From contig JAYXKI010000005.1 of NCBI GenBank assembly GCA_037892935.1, forward strand, positions 434,001 through 498,000: DNA of 64,000 nucleotides, read 5' to 3'. Source of the DNA: Phlebopus portentosus (taxonomy: Eukaryota; Basidiomycota; Agaricomycetes; Boletales; Boletinellaceae). The notes beneath the pieces are model-generated. The model was not told where the DNA came from. It saw nothing but the letters and a program-made list of their open reading frames with translations, and did not search any database. Of this stretch, positions 12,034-24,110 are shown in pieces. Numbering within the stretch: the first letter of the stretch is position 1; each line of letters opens with the position of its first letter. Position numbers and translations under genes: made by a program.

Positions 12034-13684
12034 ATGGCATGTGATGTAGACTCCGTCGCGCTCTGTCCTTTCGAAGGACCCGAAAAACTACTCGAGATCT
12101 GGTTCGCGCCTGGGCCGTCATACGTCCCCGATGCATCCACCGCGCCCAATGGCAGAAGCGGCCTGCGCGCCGTCGAAAGGAAGGTCTGGGAAGACATGCT
12201 AGACATCGTAAAGTGTAAAATCCTTAGCGTCGTTTACGGCGAAGAAATGGATGCCTACCTCCTCAGGTTCGTCTGACTGGTTTTGCCTTTGTTTTGACCT
12301 GAAAGGAAATTGTGTCGACTCATAATTTATTTATTTTCTTAATTTACTACGCAGTGAATCATCGCTCTTCATATCACCGCACCGCCTCATCTTGAAAACC
12401 TGTGGTACGACGCTCAATCTGCTTGGCCTCCCGCGTATCCTGGCGATCGCACGCGAGCACGCCGGGCTGCCCGTTGTATACCAATGCTTCTACTCGCGCA
12501 AGGCATTCATGTTTCCAGACAAGCAACTTGGCCCACACCGTGACTGGGGTCTTGAGGTTGAATTTCTCGATCGCCTTTTTGAGCATGGATCTGCCTACAC
12601 CGTAGGTAAAGTCAACCAACACGGCGATCATTGGTTGCTCTATATGACGAGCCCCGAGGATATGAGCTCGGGAAGCGGAACAGAGATGAGCTCTCTCGCT
12701 TCATCTCTCTGCATTTCAGATGCAGATATTAAGACCAAAATGAGAACCAGAGAGGAGAACTGGGCCATCGTAGGCCGCGCGGGACTTTACACGCTCCCGC
12801 TCCTTCCGCCTTCGCAGCAAGACTACACGATCGAGATCCTCATGACGCACCTCTCCCCTCGTGCTCGTGCAGCGTTCTTCACACCCGACTCTGTCGACCC
12901 ATGCTGCACGGACGGGGAGCATTCCCCCGGCGTCTACGCACTCAATCTTTCAGACGACCTAGGAATCACCGACATCTTCCCGCATCACCGCACTGAACTT
13001 GATGCGTATTCATTCACTCCATGTGGTTACTCCGCCAATGCACTCATCCATTGGGGAGATGCGCCTGGTGCTCCTCAGCTGGTCGATGAGGACCCCGACG
13101 ATTCCGAAACGAAGATCGGAGAAGGGTACTATACGATCCACGTCACACCCGAGGAAGGCTGGTCATACGCGTCTTTTGAGTGTAACGTCCCGCTCGCGCC
13201 GCGCCGCAAATGCACAAATGACAGAGGCGAAACAACGGACAACGCAAATGACATTCCCGACCTGCGCACGCTCATCCGCCGCGTCGTGCGTATCTTCGAG
13301 CCAGGCAAGATCACCATGACGCTCTTCGTCCAATCACGCGGTGATAGGTACGACGAGGAGGAGGACGAGGAGGACGATGGTGAGAAAGAAATCGCGGTCG
13401 AAGCAGCCCAGCGGGCCTTCAAAGCCGCACTCACACGCCTTCCCAAGGCCTCTCGTGGCTCTTCCCCCAGCACTGCCGTACACCATGAAACAGGAGGACC
13501 AGCACGCACCACGCTTCAGAACGGAAGCGCAGATACCCCGATGATGTCCTTCGCAGCGAATCATGGCGACGGACCCCGGTGTGCGTGGGCGCCTGTTTAC
13601 GACAGAGTATACAAACGCACGGACAAGATTAATTACGAGTTCGGAGGATACGACCTCGCTTTTGCGAGCTTTGAAGCACTTTGA
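12034..13684 (+). CDS. SPE2: S-adenosylmethionine decarboxylase proenzyme
   Basis: Pyruvoyl enzyme that makes decarboxylated AdoMet, the aminopropyl donor for spermidine and spermine. Two exons (12034-12266 and 12355-13684) give about 520 aa. The splice falls inside the self-cleavage site and rebuilds LLSESSLFIS; cleavage between Glu and Ser yields the pyruvoyl group. Downstream, HRLILKTCGTT carries the catalytic Cys. GYSANAL and YYTIHVTPEEGWSYASFE match the conserved substrate and processing region. The N-terminal PFEGPEKLLEIWF is also standard. An acidic run (DEEEDEEDDGEKE) near 13350 is a loop expansion usual in fungi. Stop TGA at 13682-13684. Very confident. Confidence 0.96.
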
Positions 13685-16600
13685 TCTCATCTACTCAGAC
13701 TTCTTCTGACCTGGTCTAACCATTCAGGCCTGCACATCAAATTTGTTCTGACATATGCCTGTCTGTATCTACCCCTTGCTGTGCAATGTTTTGATGCGTT
13801 GTCTGAGGGGAAGCGTAAGGATTGTTCCTCTTTGCTTATCAATAGCAAAAGCCTGTTTATTCCTTGCTGACTGTAGATGCTTTGTTCTATTCTTGAATAT
13901 CGTCTCTTCCCTTCGTTTTGTTAGTGCCTGTAAGAAAGGACCTGAAACTACGCTGATGAATGCATATGATTGTACTACTTACTTTCGTCCGACCATGCGC
14001 ATCACACGAAGTGAGCAAACGTCCTCCAATTTCTCCGCGGGGGCAACTCGAAACCATACCTCAAGCCTCGTTATCAGAAGTCAACGACAACGTAAAGTAG
14101 CGAGGTACCAGAGCCGCAGTAGGGAAAGAAGTCTGTATGAGCATCACCTGCGAAGCCCAAAGTCCGCTTCAGCCTCATTGCTCGGCGCCTCGGTGCACCG
14201 GAGAGCTGCTTATTGATGACTGATGACAAGAAAATATTCTGATCAACGTAAGTGTCGGAATTTCGTCCCATTCGCGGAGTAAAGGAAGCAACAAGAAGAG
14301 CTTTAGAAGACCCGATAAAACAAAGCCCTGGTGGAGTAATGTTGCCAGAAGGACCTCAGCCTCGAAATCACCGCTCACTTGAAATGCCACAGAATCGGAG
14401 ACATCGGATAGAAGCGAATTCCTTCATATCCGATCGGGGCCGAGCAAGAGCTCGTTGAACGATTCCCGCTCTTCTTCTTCTACAAAAGCCACAATCATGC
14501 AGAAAGATTTCGAACTCACGTAAAACATGAGCAGTTTCATGAGCGTGATCGACTGCGCTGATACATCGCTCAAAGCAAGTCTGAACACCGATATTAATTA
14601 GAGCCAGAATTTTACCGCGGAATCTTCCACTTGGGTTAACCTCAATCGTAAGGTATGCACCAAGCATCGCTGGGATGGAGAAGAATACTGAGGACCTAAC
14701 AACCAGCATCAGTGATGCCAAATTTTCGGCCAAGGTAGTCCCAATGATGCTCAGAGGTCAAGGTTCATGACGACACCAAAACCTTGAATTTTGATAAACG
14801 AACGTGTGACTAGGAGAGTTTGCGCTGTAGTAACGTTTTAATCCGATAGTCTCCAGACGCAAGTCTGCACCCGCGCAATTCACTATCCTACGAAGTAAAT
14901 CAATAAGAAATCCTAAACGTAAAGAAATATCTTGGCCTAATTATAATGCCCATATGTGAGATAGTGCTGTATTTCAGCGGTCTCGGTCCCTGGAAGCTTA
15001 TCAGCTCCAGAACTACCTTCAACAGTGGGAGATTTTCATCTCATCCCACCGCGGAATCTCGTCATGGTATCCGTCTTGACTGGGATTAGCATAAAGCAAT
15101 TCAAAGCCTTCCATGCGTTAAAAGTGCACCCGAAGTTCTTATCTCGTTATGCACTGAGCGCTTGTCGACGAGCAAGAAAAATCAATCCAACAGGTACCGC
15201 TAGACTTTGAACAGGCACAGTAAATTTCAGCCGCAGCACGAACTTCCGAATAATCTAGTATGGTATCGCGCAACTTTCCGTGAAGCAGAATAGTATTCGG
15301 CGCTTGAAGATATTGCAGAAGAAGGTGGTGGTCAGGAGTCAGGAGGTGGCAGGAATTTGGCGCGGTAGGTTCTGTTTTCCTTTATTTGCATTTGCCGAAC
15401 ACGGCATTCATTTCCCGAATTGGAACTGGATTGATTCGGCGCTTCCCCTTCGATAATTCAAAATACGGTAATATTCATCTCCGTTAATATTTCTGGACAC
15501 TTTGATGACCCCGACATTTAATAGTACCACCGTTCCCTTTCTTTTCAGACGGATTCAAAAATACCGATGCATTTCGCTGCCTCCTGTGGCATACAGCAGG
15601 CATAACTTTTCATTCTTCATCCGAGAAAACGCCCAATTGGTCTACTAGCCGGTCTTCGTACTCGACAGGTCTTCGCCTCGTTGGTTGCCTGAACGATCAC
15701 ATTAGTATCCAGGGTGAAGCACGTTTCTTGTGCTATGAGCTACGAAATCGTGAATGTCATTCATCCGACGGATCGCAAACATCGGATCTAAGAGCAGAAC
15801 ACCGGAGGACTTGAAGGCCGAGGCATATCGGAAAACGAATAGCTTGATTGATGCAAACTTTCCAAGCTAGACAATAGTTCAATTAATTTGCATTGGTTTG
15901 TTTAGTTTTGGTGAACATGACCCTTCATAGCGGATCCCGGTTGCCCATATCACAATATGTTCTTAAAAGCCCAAACGGAGGATTTAGTCTTCAGGTGCTT
16001 CATCCGCAGCCGAAAGGTTCGGGAATAGCCTTGCGGACCAGATGGAAGAACTCAACCTTGTTGCGGACCTATCAACTTGATTTTTGGATGATACGTCAAT
16101 TCTATATAAACACGACTTCTGAGAGGAGTGCGCCCTTGTCCACCGAAGACAAAGGACCATTGATTTTAGGTACAGTATTGTTGGCCCTTGAAGAAGAGGA
16201 AGTGAAACGCACAATGAATCAACGTCAGGATCGGCCAGCGCACAAGCTGTGTTCGATGTTATAGAGAGCGAGCCTCCGGATCGAGGGCATGGAACATCAG
16301 ATCTAGTCCGACAACAATGAATCAAGAGGGTGCCCACGAGGCTGCTTGTTGTAGAGTGCACGATTGGTTCATTTGTGTGGTTGACGTGTAGTAAGACCTA
16401 GAGCCACATATCCATTGTTTGCGGCGGTAGACGATCATCGGTTAGGGTTGTCTCGTATCACGACCGCCAAAAACGTCGTTTCTGTGTCAACATTCCTGTT
16501 GCCCTCGTTTCATCTCATGTGAGTCCGGTTACAGCAATAGCCTCGTCGAAGTGTATTCACTTTTAGACCATCTCGTAAGTTTACTTGGCTATCCAAGGGA

Positions 16601-17009
16601 AGGTCCTTCCAAAGCAAGAGAAGATAGCGGCGCGAAGACGAGATCTATATATTCAATGTGTAATTTATTTTGATGTCTATCTCTGCAAACAACTGCACGA
16701 ACAAGGGCATCAAATCGAATGAGTCAATTTCCATCATGCGGGGTTCTGGCTGCGCGTGCAACCGGCACGCCGCTTTGTAATTTGATAGTTAAATACGGTT
16801 TAGTGATTCTAGCGCAGAAGTCCCGTTAACACACTTCTTGTTAGGAGAAGCCGAGAGACTTCGAGTCGCTGTTTTTGTCTTTAGGGTTATGTGCTTCTCG
16901 AGAAGACCCGCATCCACCATTATAGTCGGCGGCGCCCCGCTCGCTTAGAGTTTTCTGCCCACTTTGATCCTGCTAGCTTCTTCAGCAACTTATAACAATC
17001 AAATACTCA
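13685..17009. other. Gene-poor 3.3-kb stretch
   Basis: No reading frame here carries a family signature I know. The longest frames, 13755-14216 (+), 14368-14733 (-) and 15893-16264 (+), have irregular composition and no supporting exons. The 14368-14733 frame includes a moderately hydrophobic part (VFFSIPAMLGAYLTIEV) and could be a relic exon of an unknown gene. The final few hundred bases before 17010 should hold the PP2C promoter. Confidence 0.4.
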
Positions 17010-18595
17010 ATGAACGTTGTGCGCCTGTCTCCCGCGAGTCCAACAGCAGATCTACGGGCCTTGCAAGAGGTCTCGGATTTTGCTTGGACGGATATGGGCT
17101 GGGGAGGAGAGGATCGCTGGACGTATCGTAAACTCACCAATGAGGAAGTAACACAGGAGCTGCATCGAATAGCTCATCATGGCACAAACGGAAACATTGA
17201 CTATGTCACGTTTCAGCCATGCACATTGTACGAGGCGCGTTCGCAAGATCGCTTCGTCATACAACACTGGGACTTTCCTGACGGACATTGGACATTTTCT
17301 GCGATCTTCGACGGTGAGCATAACGTTTCCTTTGTCTCGGACCCTCCATGAGAATAATATAATCCGAAGGCCACGGCTCACATGGCACTGTTGATTATGT
17401 GGTGGAACATTTGCCTGCTCGGGTGAGAAGTACTCTGCATGGCACACTCGCACGAGGGCCAGCGTCTTCGGCGACAATCTCTCATATCCTCAGCGAAGCA
17501 ATTATCGAGGTCGATCATGCACTCATGCGAGACTTTCAGCGCTTATTCCCTGGGGGACGGGACGAATTAGCTCGTCTTAGCGACAACCAAATAGATGCGA
17601 TGACGAAGACCAAAACTGGCACATATTCTCAGAGTGTCCTTCGTTGTATGGAGGGATCAACGGCGCTTCTGACCCTCATGGACCCCTCTGGTACTCATAT
17701 TTGGATAGCTAATCTCGGGGACTGTCGAGCTGGTAAGACCTTTTTGCCATCTAATTTTAGTAAACTGCTTGCGGGGCAGAGGCGTATGGATGTCAATTCT
17801 CACCTATACATTTAGTGCTCATCTCGAGAAAGCCTGGAGGAGGATTCTCTGCTCGAAGAGTAACCGAAGTACACAACGGCGGGAATGTGCACGAGCTTCA
17901 GCGTATTAGAAACGAACATACCGGCGAAAGAGAATGCGTCGTTGACGACCGCGTGTTAGGCTTCTTGGCACCAACCCGAGGTGAGTAGTACGGATAAATG
18001 GAAGGCGGAGTGCTCACCGCTACTGTTGTTCTAATGACAAAGCATTGGGCGATGCCTGGATGAAGCTACCCGCTATTTGCTCACGCCGCGTACTTATGCG
18101 TACAAACGAGTTTTGGGCGCGCGGCATCTCAGACGAGCATATTAATCGATTAAAGACGCCGCCCTATGTCTCAAACGTCCTCAGGTGTTTCATCATAAGC
18201 TGCGTAAAGGCACTAGGCGTTCAGGCCATCAACGGCACAGCTCTCAGAACTCGCACTCGGCTAGCGGTCAGGGAGAGGAAGATGTGGCACTCTTGCTCTG
18301 CTCCGACGGTCTCGTGGATTTGTATGAGGACCAGGAGCTAGAAGAAGAATATTATCTAAAGCGCTGGGCCGCCATGATCGGAGAGGTCATTAACAATTCG
18401 AATTCGTCGTCGTCCAGCTCATCGATCTCCCGTTCCGCTCCGGAAAGAAATGGAAGCCGTTGGAACACAGCAGTACACGTCCTACGTGATGCGATAGGCG
18501 GGGATGATCTCTCGCGAGTGTCAGCAAACCTGACTGTCGAGATGGAGGAACGCTGGATAGATGATACCACTATACTCGTGCATAAATTCACGTAA
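17010..18595 (+). CDS. PP2C-family protein phosphatase (PDP/Ptc5-like)
   Basis: Metal-dependent Ser/Thr phosphatase. The sequence pattern is closest to the pyruvate dehydrogenase phosphatase/Ptc5 group by my reading, so a mitochondrial substrate is possible but unproven. The first exon ends in IFDG; a short intron rebuilds DGHGSHGTVDYV, the first metal-binding motif. Then come GSTALLTLMD, IANLGDCRA, and an intron that rebuilds TRALGDAWMK. LLLCSDGLVDLYED holds the metal-binding Asp, and the end has WIDDTTILVHKF. The Asp-Asp in place of Asp-Asn at the last motif is usual in the PDP group. A Ser-rich run (about 18400-18430) sits in a loop. No clear targeting peptide is visible at the chosen start. 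Confidence 0.88.
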
Positions 18596-19128
18596 AATCG
18601 GAATGGCATCCGCATCCGTCTCCAAAATCATGGACTGATAGCTTGATTTGGAATTTCATTATTTTTGTTCCTTTGTAAGCTCTCCATGCTCTCAATCTTG
18701 AGATCATAGAATCTCTCATATAGACGGCGTATACAAAATGGTGTTTCTTGTAATGCGTTTCGCTTGAGCCAGGTACGAGATCACAGGGATCCACAACGGC
18801 AATGTGACAAGCGGAGAACACGCGTATCGCTTGAATTGGCTGAGTCTTTTCGCATGCTTGAACTGCCGTAAACATTCAGATACGGCAAATCAGGTGGAGT
18901 ATAATGGCCATACTGACCTCCAACAGATAGAAGCATGAATTATAAATAGCGATATTGCTCGGATAATTTGATCACTGATAGATACTCAAGAACTGCAAAC
19001 AGCCGGCACCGAGGAATCTTTGGAGATAGAGCACGCGAAGAGCTGTCGTAATATTGACGAACCCCTAATGTGCTCTATGTACATGCACCACGGTTGAATA
19101 AGACGAAAATGGTTGTAGTTGCACATGA
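18596..19128. other. Convergent 3' regions
   Basis: 533 bp between the stops of two converging genes. Only 3' UTRs are expected and no other signal was seen. Confidence 0.5.
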
Positions 19129-20349
19129 CTATCCTCGCCTTCCGCGAGCTCCAGAAGGTACCTTTCGTTTCCTGAACAATCCACCAGTAGAGTCAGAAGT
19201 CGCCAAAGTCGTAGTTTCTTCCACCTTTATGCTCGGCTTGGCTGATGACACTTCATTGTCCGATGCTTCAACTTTCGGACCAACGTCACTCTCCAACCGT
19301 CGAGGGCTAGTTGAATCTTGATGAAATTCGATGCGCTCGTCTTCCTTCTTAATCGAAGGATCCGCGTAGTTTGCAATGTTTTGCTCGCCGGTTTCCTCAT
19401 TTGTGTTCATCTGCTTGCCATCCGCGGGCTCAATAGCGCGTTTCCACCGCATAGGCTGCCATTTGGGCCATTCCACTATCGAATTCTGCCTGGGCATCAT
19501 TTGCGTTTGCTTCTCGAACTGCAACGCCTGCCTAGGCTCGAAGTCGCCAGCAGGAGTCGTATCGTTGCCATTCTCTGCGTCTCGGTGGTCTGGAGCAGAA
19601 CTCTCGGCGGATTCTTCTTTTGTCTTTGACTTGAGCTTGATTGGTACGCTCCCAGGATCCCATATCTCGCCCAGTCCGGCGCCGATCGTCCGTTTACGCA
19701 ACTTGAAGTGCCGTCCATCTTCAGGAGACGCTTCCACTTCGCGTTTTTGAGGCAGAGAGTCTGCAAGCACCTCATGTTTGGACTCCTCCTCGTTTGGAAT
19801 TTGTGAATCATCAGGAAGTGGAGGGGGCGGCGGCGCAACGACTTCCCATTCGCCAACGAGGCCCTGTGTTCTTCGACGTTCCATCTCGGCCTTTAGTCGC
19901 TCTTCATCTGGATCAATAATCCCCAAAGACTGGGCGGTTGTATAGTTCGACCATACGGACGCCGGTCGTTCTGGCTTTTTGGAAGCCGCAGTAGAACTCG
20001 AAGCATCCGACTTTTGCGACGAGGACGATGCGAATAACGCGTGTCCAGCAGAGACATCCTGAGCAAATGCTGCATTGGCCGCCTAGAAGACGCTTAAGCT
20101 AACTTTTGAATAGACTCATGCCAAGGAAAAAATCCTTACCGCTTCAACGCGTGCCATTTCTCGTTTCTCTTCTTCCAGGTCCTTCTTCCTTCGTTCACCC
20201 TGTTTATAAAGGTTTCTCACAAACCGCTCGCGATTTCCCTTATGTCGCAGTCCCGCTTCATGTTGGCGGCGTGAAGGTGCATCGTCCGTAATGTATATGT
20301 CGCAGTATTTGCAAAAATATTTTTTATGCGAAACCCAGTACTCGGACAT
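19129..20349 (-). CDS. U1-type zinc-finger protein, WBP4-like splicing factor
   Basis: Nuclear pre-mRNA splicing protein by family. Two exons (20349-20140 and 20082-19129) give 387 aa. The N-terminus begins MSEYWVSHKKYFCKYCDIYI and continues with HEAGLRHKGN and RERFVRNLYKQGERRKK. This is the U1/matrin-type C2H2 finger of WW-domain-binding protein 4 and its relatives. A conserved middle motif, SLGIIDPDEERLKAE, follows, then GEWEVVAPPPPPLP. The C-terminal half is charged and disordered and includes FKLRKRTIGAGLGEIWDPG. No WW domain is visible, unlike animal WBP4; this matches my memory of other fungal forms. The start is shared with a 203-bp divergent promoter toward the CDP-DAG synthase gene. 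Confidence 0.82.
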
Positions 20350-20552
20350 GATGGTTAAGAGCTTATGCGTGACAGAACATCGTGTGACACAGAAATCACC
20401 TGCCAGTGGGATTGTCCAGAATAGGAAATGTATATCCACGCGTCATCGTGCCAGAAACGCGTTACGTCCGTAGTCGGCACAGAGTAGTAAGTACGTCTCT
20501 GCAAAGACAGACCAGCGTTACGACTACCATCGACGACGAGCGAAAAACGACG
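20350..20552. promoter_or_regulatory. Compact divergent promoter
   Basis: Only 203 bp separate the start codons of the WBP4-like gene (-) and CDS1 (+), so both promoters and leaders must fit in or overlap here. This is inferred from position only; no element is called. Confidence 0.5.
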
Positions 20553-22764
20553 ATGAGCAAAAGACCGTCTTCCAAACTGACTTCGTCGTTTGCTTCGCGT
20601 ACTGCATTTGATGCGCTCGCTGTATCCGACTCTGAAGAAGAGCAGGAGCAGGAGGAGCAAGAGGTGGAGGTTCCTCCTCCGTCTGACGCGTAAGCACACA
20701 TTCTACAAATAAGAGATAATTTTCGATAATTTTTGCGTATGACAGAAAACCAAGCGTAACAATGAATGAACCTCCAAAAGTTTCAAAGACGGCTCAGAAA
20801 AAGACCTCTCGTCAAGCGCGCCAGTCCAAGCAGGAAAAGAAGGCGAAGCGAAGCACTTCTGTTTCTGCCTCTCCTGCACGTAGTCATGCAACGACGGATA
20901 CACAACCCCCTTCTGGATCCCCTGGATCCCAATTCAATCCTGTGGAAATCCCCCCCGAAACTGAGAGTGAAATGTCTGCTGTGCTTGTGGATGCTGAGGT
21001 ACCCGAAAATGCTTCATTCTCTGTATCTGGCGACGTTGCTACCGGTCCAACACCGGAGGTCAACGGACACGCTCCTCATAGCGAAACTGTGCCTTTAGAT
21101 TCGCCTCTATTCTCAGCAACCGGGTCATCCAGTAAACCTGCAGCATTTCCTACGTCTCCAGTTGACATTGCCATGCGGAAAGCATCACAGAGTTTAGCCG
21201 TAAATCCGCTTAGCCTTAAGACAGAGGCAATTGACGCCAGGCCTAGGGCGTCATCAGCCATTTCGGCTCCGGAACCAGACGAGAAAGAGATTGCCGAGAA
21301 AACCAAAAAGAGAGAAAGCTTCCTTGTTCGCACTCGATGGACATTTATTATGATCGGGGGCTTCTTACGTGAGTAAAAATGTATTGAATGTACCTTATAA
21401 TTAATCATGATCTGTGCTTTTAGTGTGCCTCATGGGTGGACATGCGTATATGATCATGCTTGTGATGGTCTGCGAGACGCTCGTATACCGAGAAGTTACG
21501 GCGTTATTTACTTCCGTAAATCCAAAATCCCGCAACGATAAATTGAAAGACAAGGATCCATGGAGCAAGACTTTGAACTGGTACTTCTTTGTTGTCGGCA
21601 ACTTTTTCCTATATGGCGAAAGTATCATTTACTACTTTAAAGTGTGTTTCTTTGCATTACCATGTATATATTCATCTGACTTTCGTTTCCGAACCAGCAC
21701 GTTGTCTTTGCCGACTGGCATTTCTCTCTCTTCGCAGCAAATCATCGTTTCACTAGCTTCACGTTGTACATGATCGGTTTCGTAGGATTCGTTGCTTCAC
21801 TACAGCGACAGTATCTCAAGTCGCAGTTCGGATTGTTCTGCTGGGTGCATATGACTTTACTATTAATCGTTGTCTCGAGGTATTTTCCTTTTCAAATCGT
21901 CCAATCCCACATTACTGACGATCATACTTAGTCATTTCATTATGAATAACATCCTCGAGGGACTCATCTGGTTCTGGGTGCCCGCCTCTTTAGTCATTTG
22001 CAATGACATATTCGCCTATGTTTGGGGTACGTCGTACCCTTATTACACCGTAACGATAGACCTGAGTATTTCAATAGGAATCACTCTTGGGCGCACACCG
22101 CTCACTCAACTCTCTCCAAAAAAGACCGTTGAGGGCTTTATTGGGGCATTTTTCTCAACAATCGTCTTCGCGCAACTATGGGGAACGTTTTTCATGCGGT
22201 TCCCTTATATGATCTGTCCCGCGCACAATCTCGGCCTGAACGCGTTCTCCGAAATCTCGTGTGCGCCGAACCCGGTGTTTCAATGGCATGCATGGAAGAT
22301 ACCCGTGGCGCTGCGTGTGGTCCTTCAGGCGTTGCCAGGGCTGCATGGCGTCGAGACCGTGCCCTATACACCCTATCAATTTCATTTATTGGTCATGAGC
22401 TGCTTCGCGTCGCTTGTTGCGCCCTTCGGAGGCTTCTTCGCGAGTGGATTTAAGCGCGCGTTTAACATTAAGGACTTTGGGCACAGCATTCCTGGGCATG
22501 GTGGTATGACCGATAGAATGGATTGCCAGTACGTTTTAGGGTTCTTTTGAAGGATGGTGTTAAAGACTAATACAATCTCGACTATTACTCAGGTTCCTAA
22601 TGGGCATTTTCACATATGTCTATTACAGCAGTCTGGTCAAGGAGCATCACGTAACTGTAGGACATGTCCTGCAGTTGATCGTCTCCGGTCTCACGCTGGA
22701 GGAACAAATCGAGCTTATGGCCGATTTCAAGCGCTACCTGGAAGGCCGAGGGGTTACGGAATGA
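20553..22764 (+). CDS. CDS1: Phosphatidate cytidylyltransferase (CDP-DAG synthase)
   Basis: Integral ER enzyme that turns phosphatidic acid and CTP into CDP-diacylglycerol, the precursor of PI, PS and cardiolipin. A long Ser/Lys-rich cytosolic N-terminus precedes WTFIMIGGFL, the first membrane segment. Exons then give LNWYFFVVGNFFLYGES, FVGFVASLQRQYLKSQFG and HFIMNNILEGLIWFWVPAS. The next exons carry the family signature TPLTQLSPKKTVEGFIGAF. The CTP-transferase motif is at SGFKRAFNIKDFGHSIPGHGG and MTDRMDCQ, followed by FLMGIFTYVYYSSLVKEHH. One 51-nt intron (22027-22077) is a multiple of three and has no stop, so it can be mistaken for coding sequence. Removing it restores VWGITLGRTPL. Stop at 22762-22764. 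Confidence 0.94.
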
Positions 22765-23183
22765 TTCTTTGCTTCGCTATCAATGGGTCGAGAGATTGTG
22801 GATAATACACAACAGTTCGGAGAAAAGTAACGATTAATGAATTAGTCAAAAGCCGTTTATAGTCGCGTACGCAGATGCACTCTTACTCTACGGGCCGAGC
22901 CTTCAGAGTTCATCAAACTCGCCGTTAAAATAATAATATAAAACGCCCCCACGGTCTGGAAGTGCCCCCGGTCCCGAATCAGTCGGATTGTGACACATGT
23001 GTCGCGATGACGAAGTTTTCTTTCTACATGGAAGGTTGCTTCGGCTAACCAACAAACTTGATGCAATAGATTCATGCGGCGATAGATAGCATTTTTGGTG
23101 AATGTACACAGACGTCAGTACAAGTCCATGATAGTATTGCACGGCAGAGCAAAATGAAGCCCTAGAGTATTAATATTGCTACT
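22765..23183. other. Convergent 3' regions of CDS1 and RPS23
   Basis: 419 bp between two converging stops. Only 3' UTRs are expected and no further gene signal was seen. Confidence 0.5.
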
Positions 23184-23870
23184 TCATGAACGAGGCTTTT
23201 CCTGCAAGGATAAGGAAAGATCAATACAACATCAACAGGAAAGGGGATGACTCGTACCTTCTTCTCCTTCCACAGAGCCAGGAGACCGACGCCGGAAACC
23301 TTCACGACCTTGAATCGGACACCGGGAATATCACCCTTGGCCTTGCCACTACGACCGAAACCAGAGATGAGAACCTCGTCGTTCTCGTCGACAAAGTTTA
23401 AACAACCATCGTTCTAACGACCAGAAGAGTTAGAAAAGGGTTTAAAAAAAAGAGAGAGAGAAACGCACCGGCACAAAAGCAGTGACCTTCTTGCCATTTT
23501 TGATAAGCTGCACACGAACACATTTGCGGATGGCAGAGTTGGGCTGCTTCGCCTCAACGCCGACCTTCTCGAGGACGATACCTTTCGCGTGCGATGACCC
23601 ACCCGTAGGTGAGGTTTTGTAGATGTTTCCAAGGGCGCGCTTCTTGTATCCCTTGTCCGCCTGTACATACATCGGGACATAATCGGTCAGTCAACCTGGT
23701 TTGATGGATGTCGCTTGAGTTGGAGATAAGAACGTACCCAGCGGTTCTCGCGGCGGTCATTACGAAGTTTACGCGCTGCTTGAAGTCCACGGGGTTTGTT
23801 GGCTATAATGATCCAACGTGAGCATCGTCCGCCACAGCGAAGAGGGGGCGGGCAGCGACTTACAGCCCAT
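23184..23870 (-). CDS. RPS23: 40S ribosomal protein uS12 (Rps23)
   Basis: Small-subunit decoding-centre protein. Exon 1 is only seven bases (23870-23864, ATG GGC T). It joins exon 2 from 23802 to give [20 protein letters not shown]. Later exons read [18 protein letters not shown], then [19 protein letters not shown], the near-invariant loop containing the proline that is hydroxylated in eukaryotes. The protein goes on through [18 protein letters not shown] and ends in WKEKKEKPRS. The last intron splits the C-terminal codons (KK/EKPRS) just before the stop at 23184-23186. Length is about 145 aa, normal for the family. Several introns in such a short gene are typical of basidiomycete ribosomal protein genes. 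Confidence 0.96.
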
Positions 23871-24110
23871 TGTTGCTGATAGCGACGACGACGAACGGGC
23901 GACCGGCTATTTCCAAAGCACGCGCTAAAACTGCTGTATAGTTTTGTAATTCGGCAATACTTTCTCACGATTACATCTCGCTTCATTTCAATCCAATACA
24001 AACGTACCATAACAAAATCTTTGGTGACCCTACTCTTACATATTGTTATTGTTATCGAAATCTTCGCGACGCCACTGCCGGGCGCAAAACTACTGTATGT
24101 ACGAGTGCGC

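Noticed and set aside
13755..14216. 153-aa plus-strand frame after SPE2
   Set aside because: Irregular composition, no domain, and it overlaps the expected SPE2 3' UTR.
16440..16452. GGTTAGGGTTG, similar to a telomere repeat
   Set aside because: Less than two units and no array; expected by chance.
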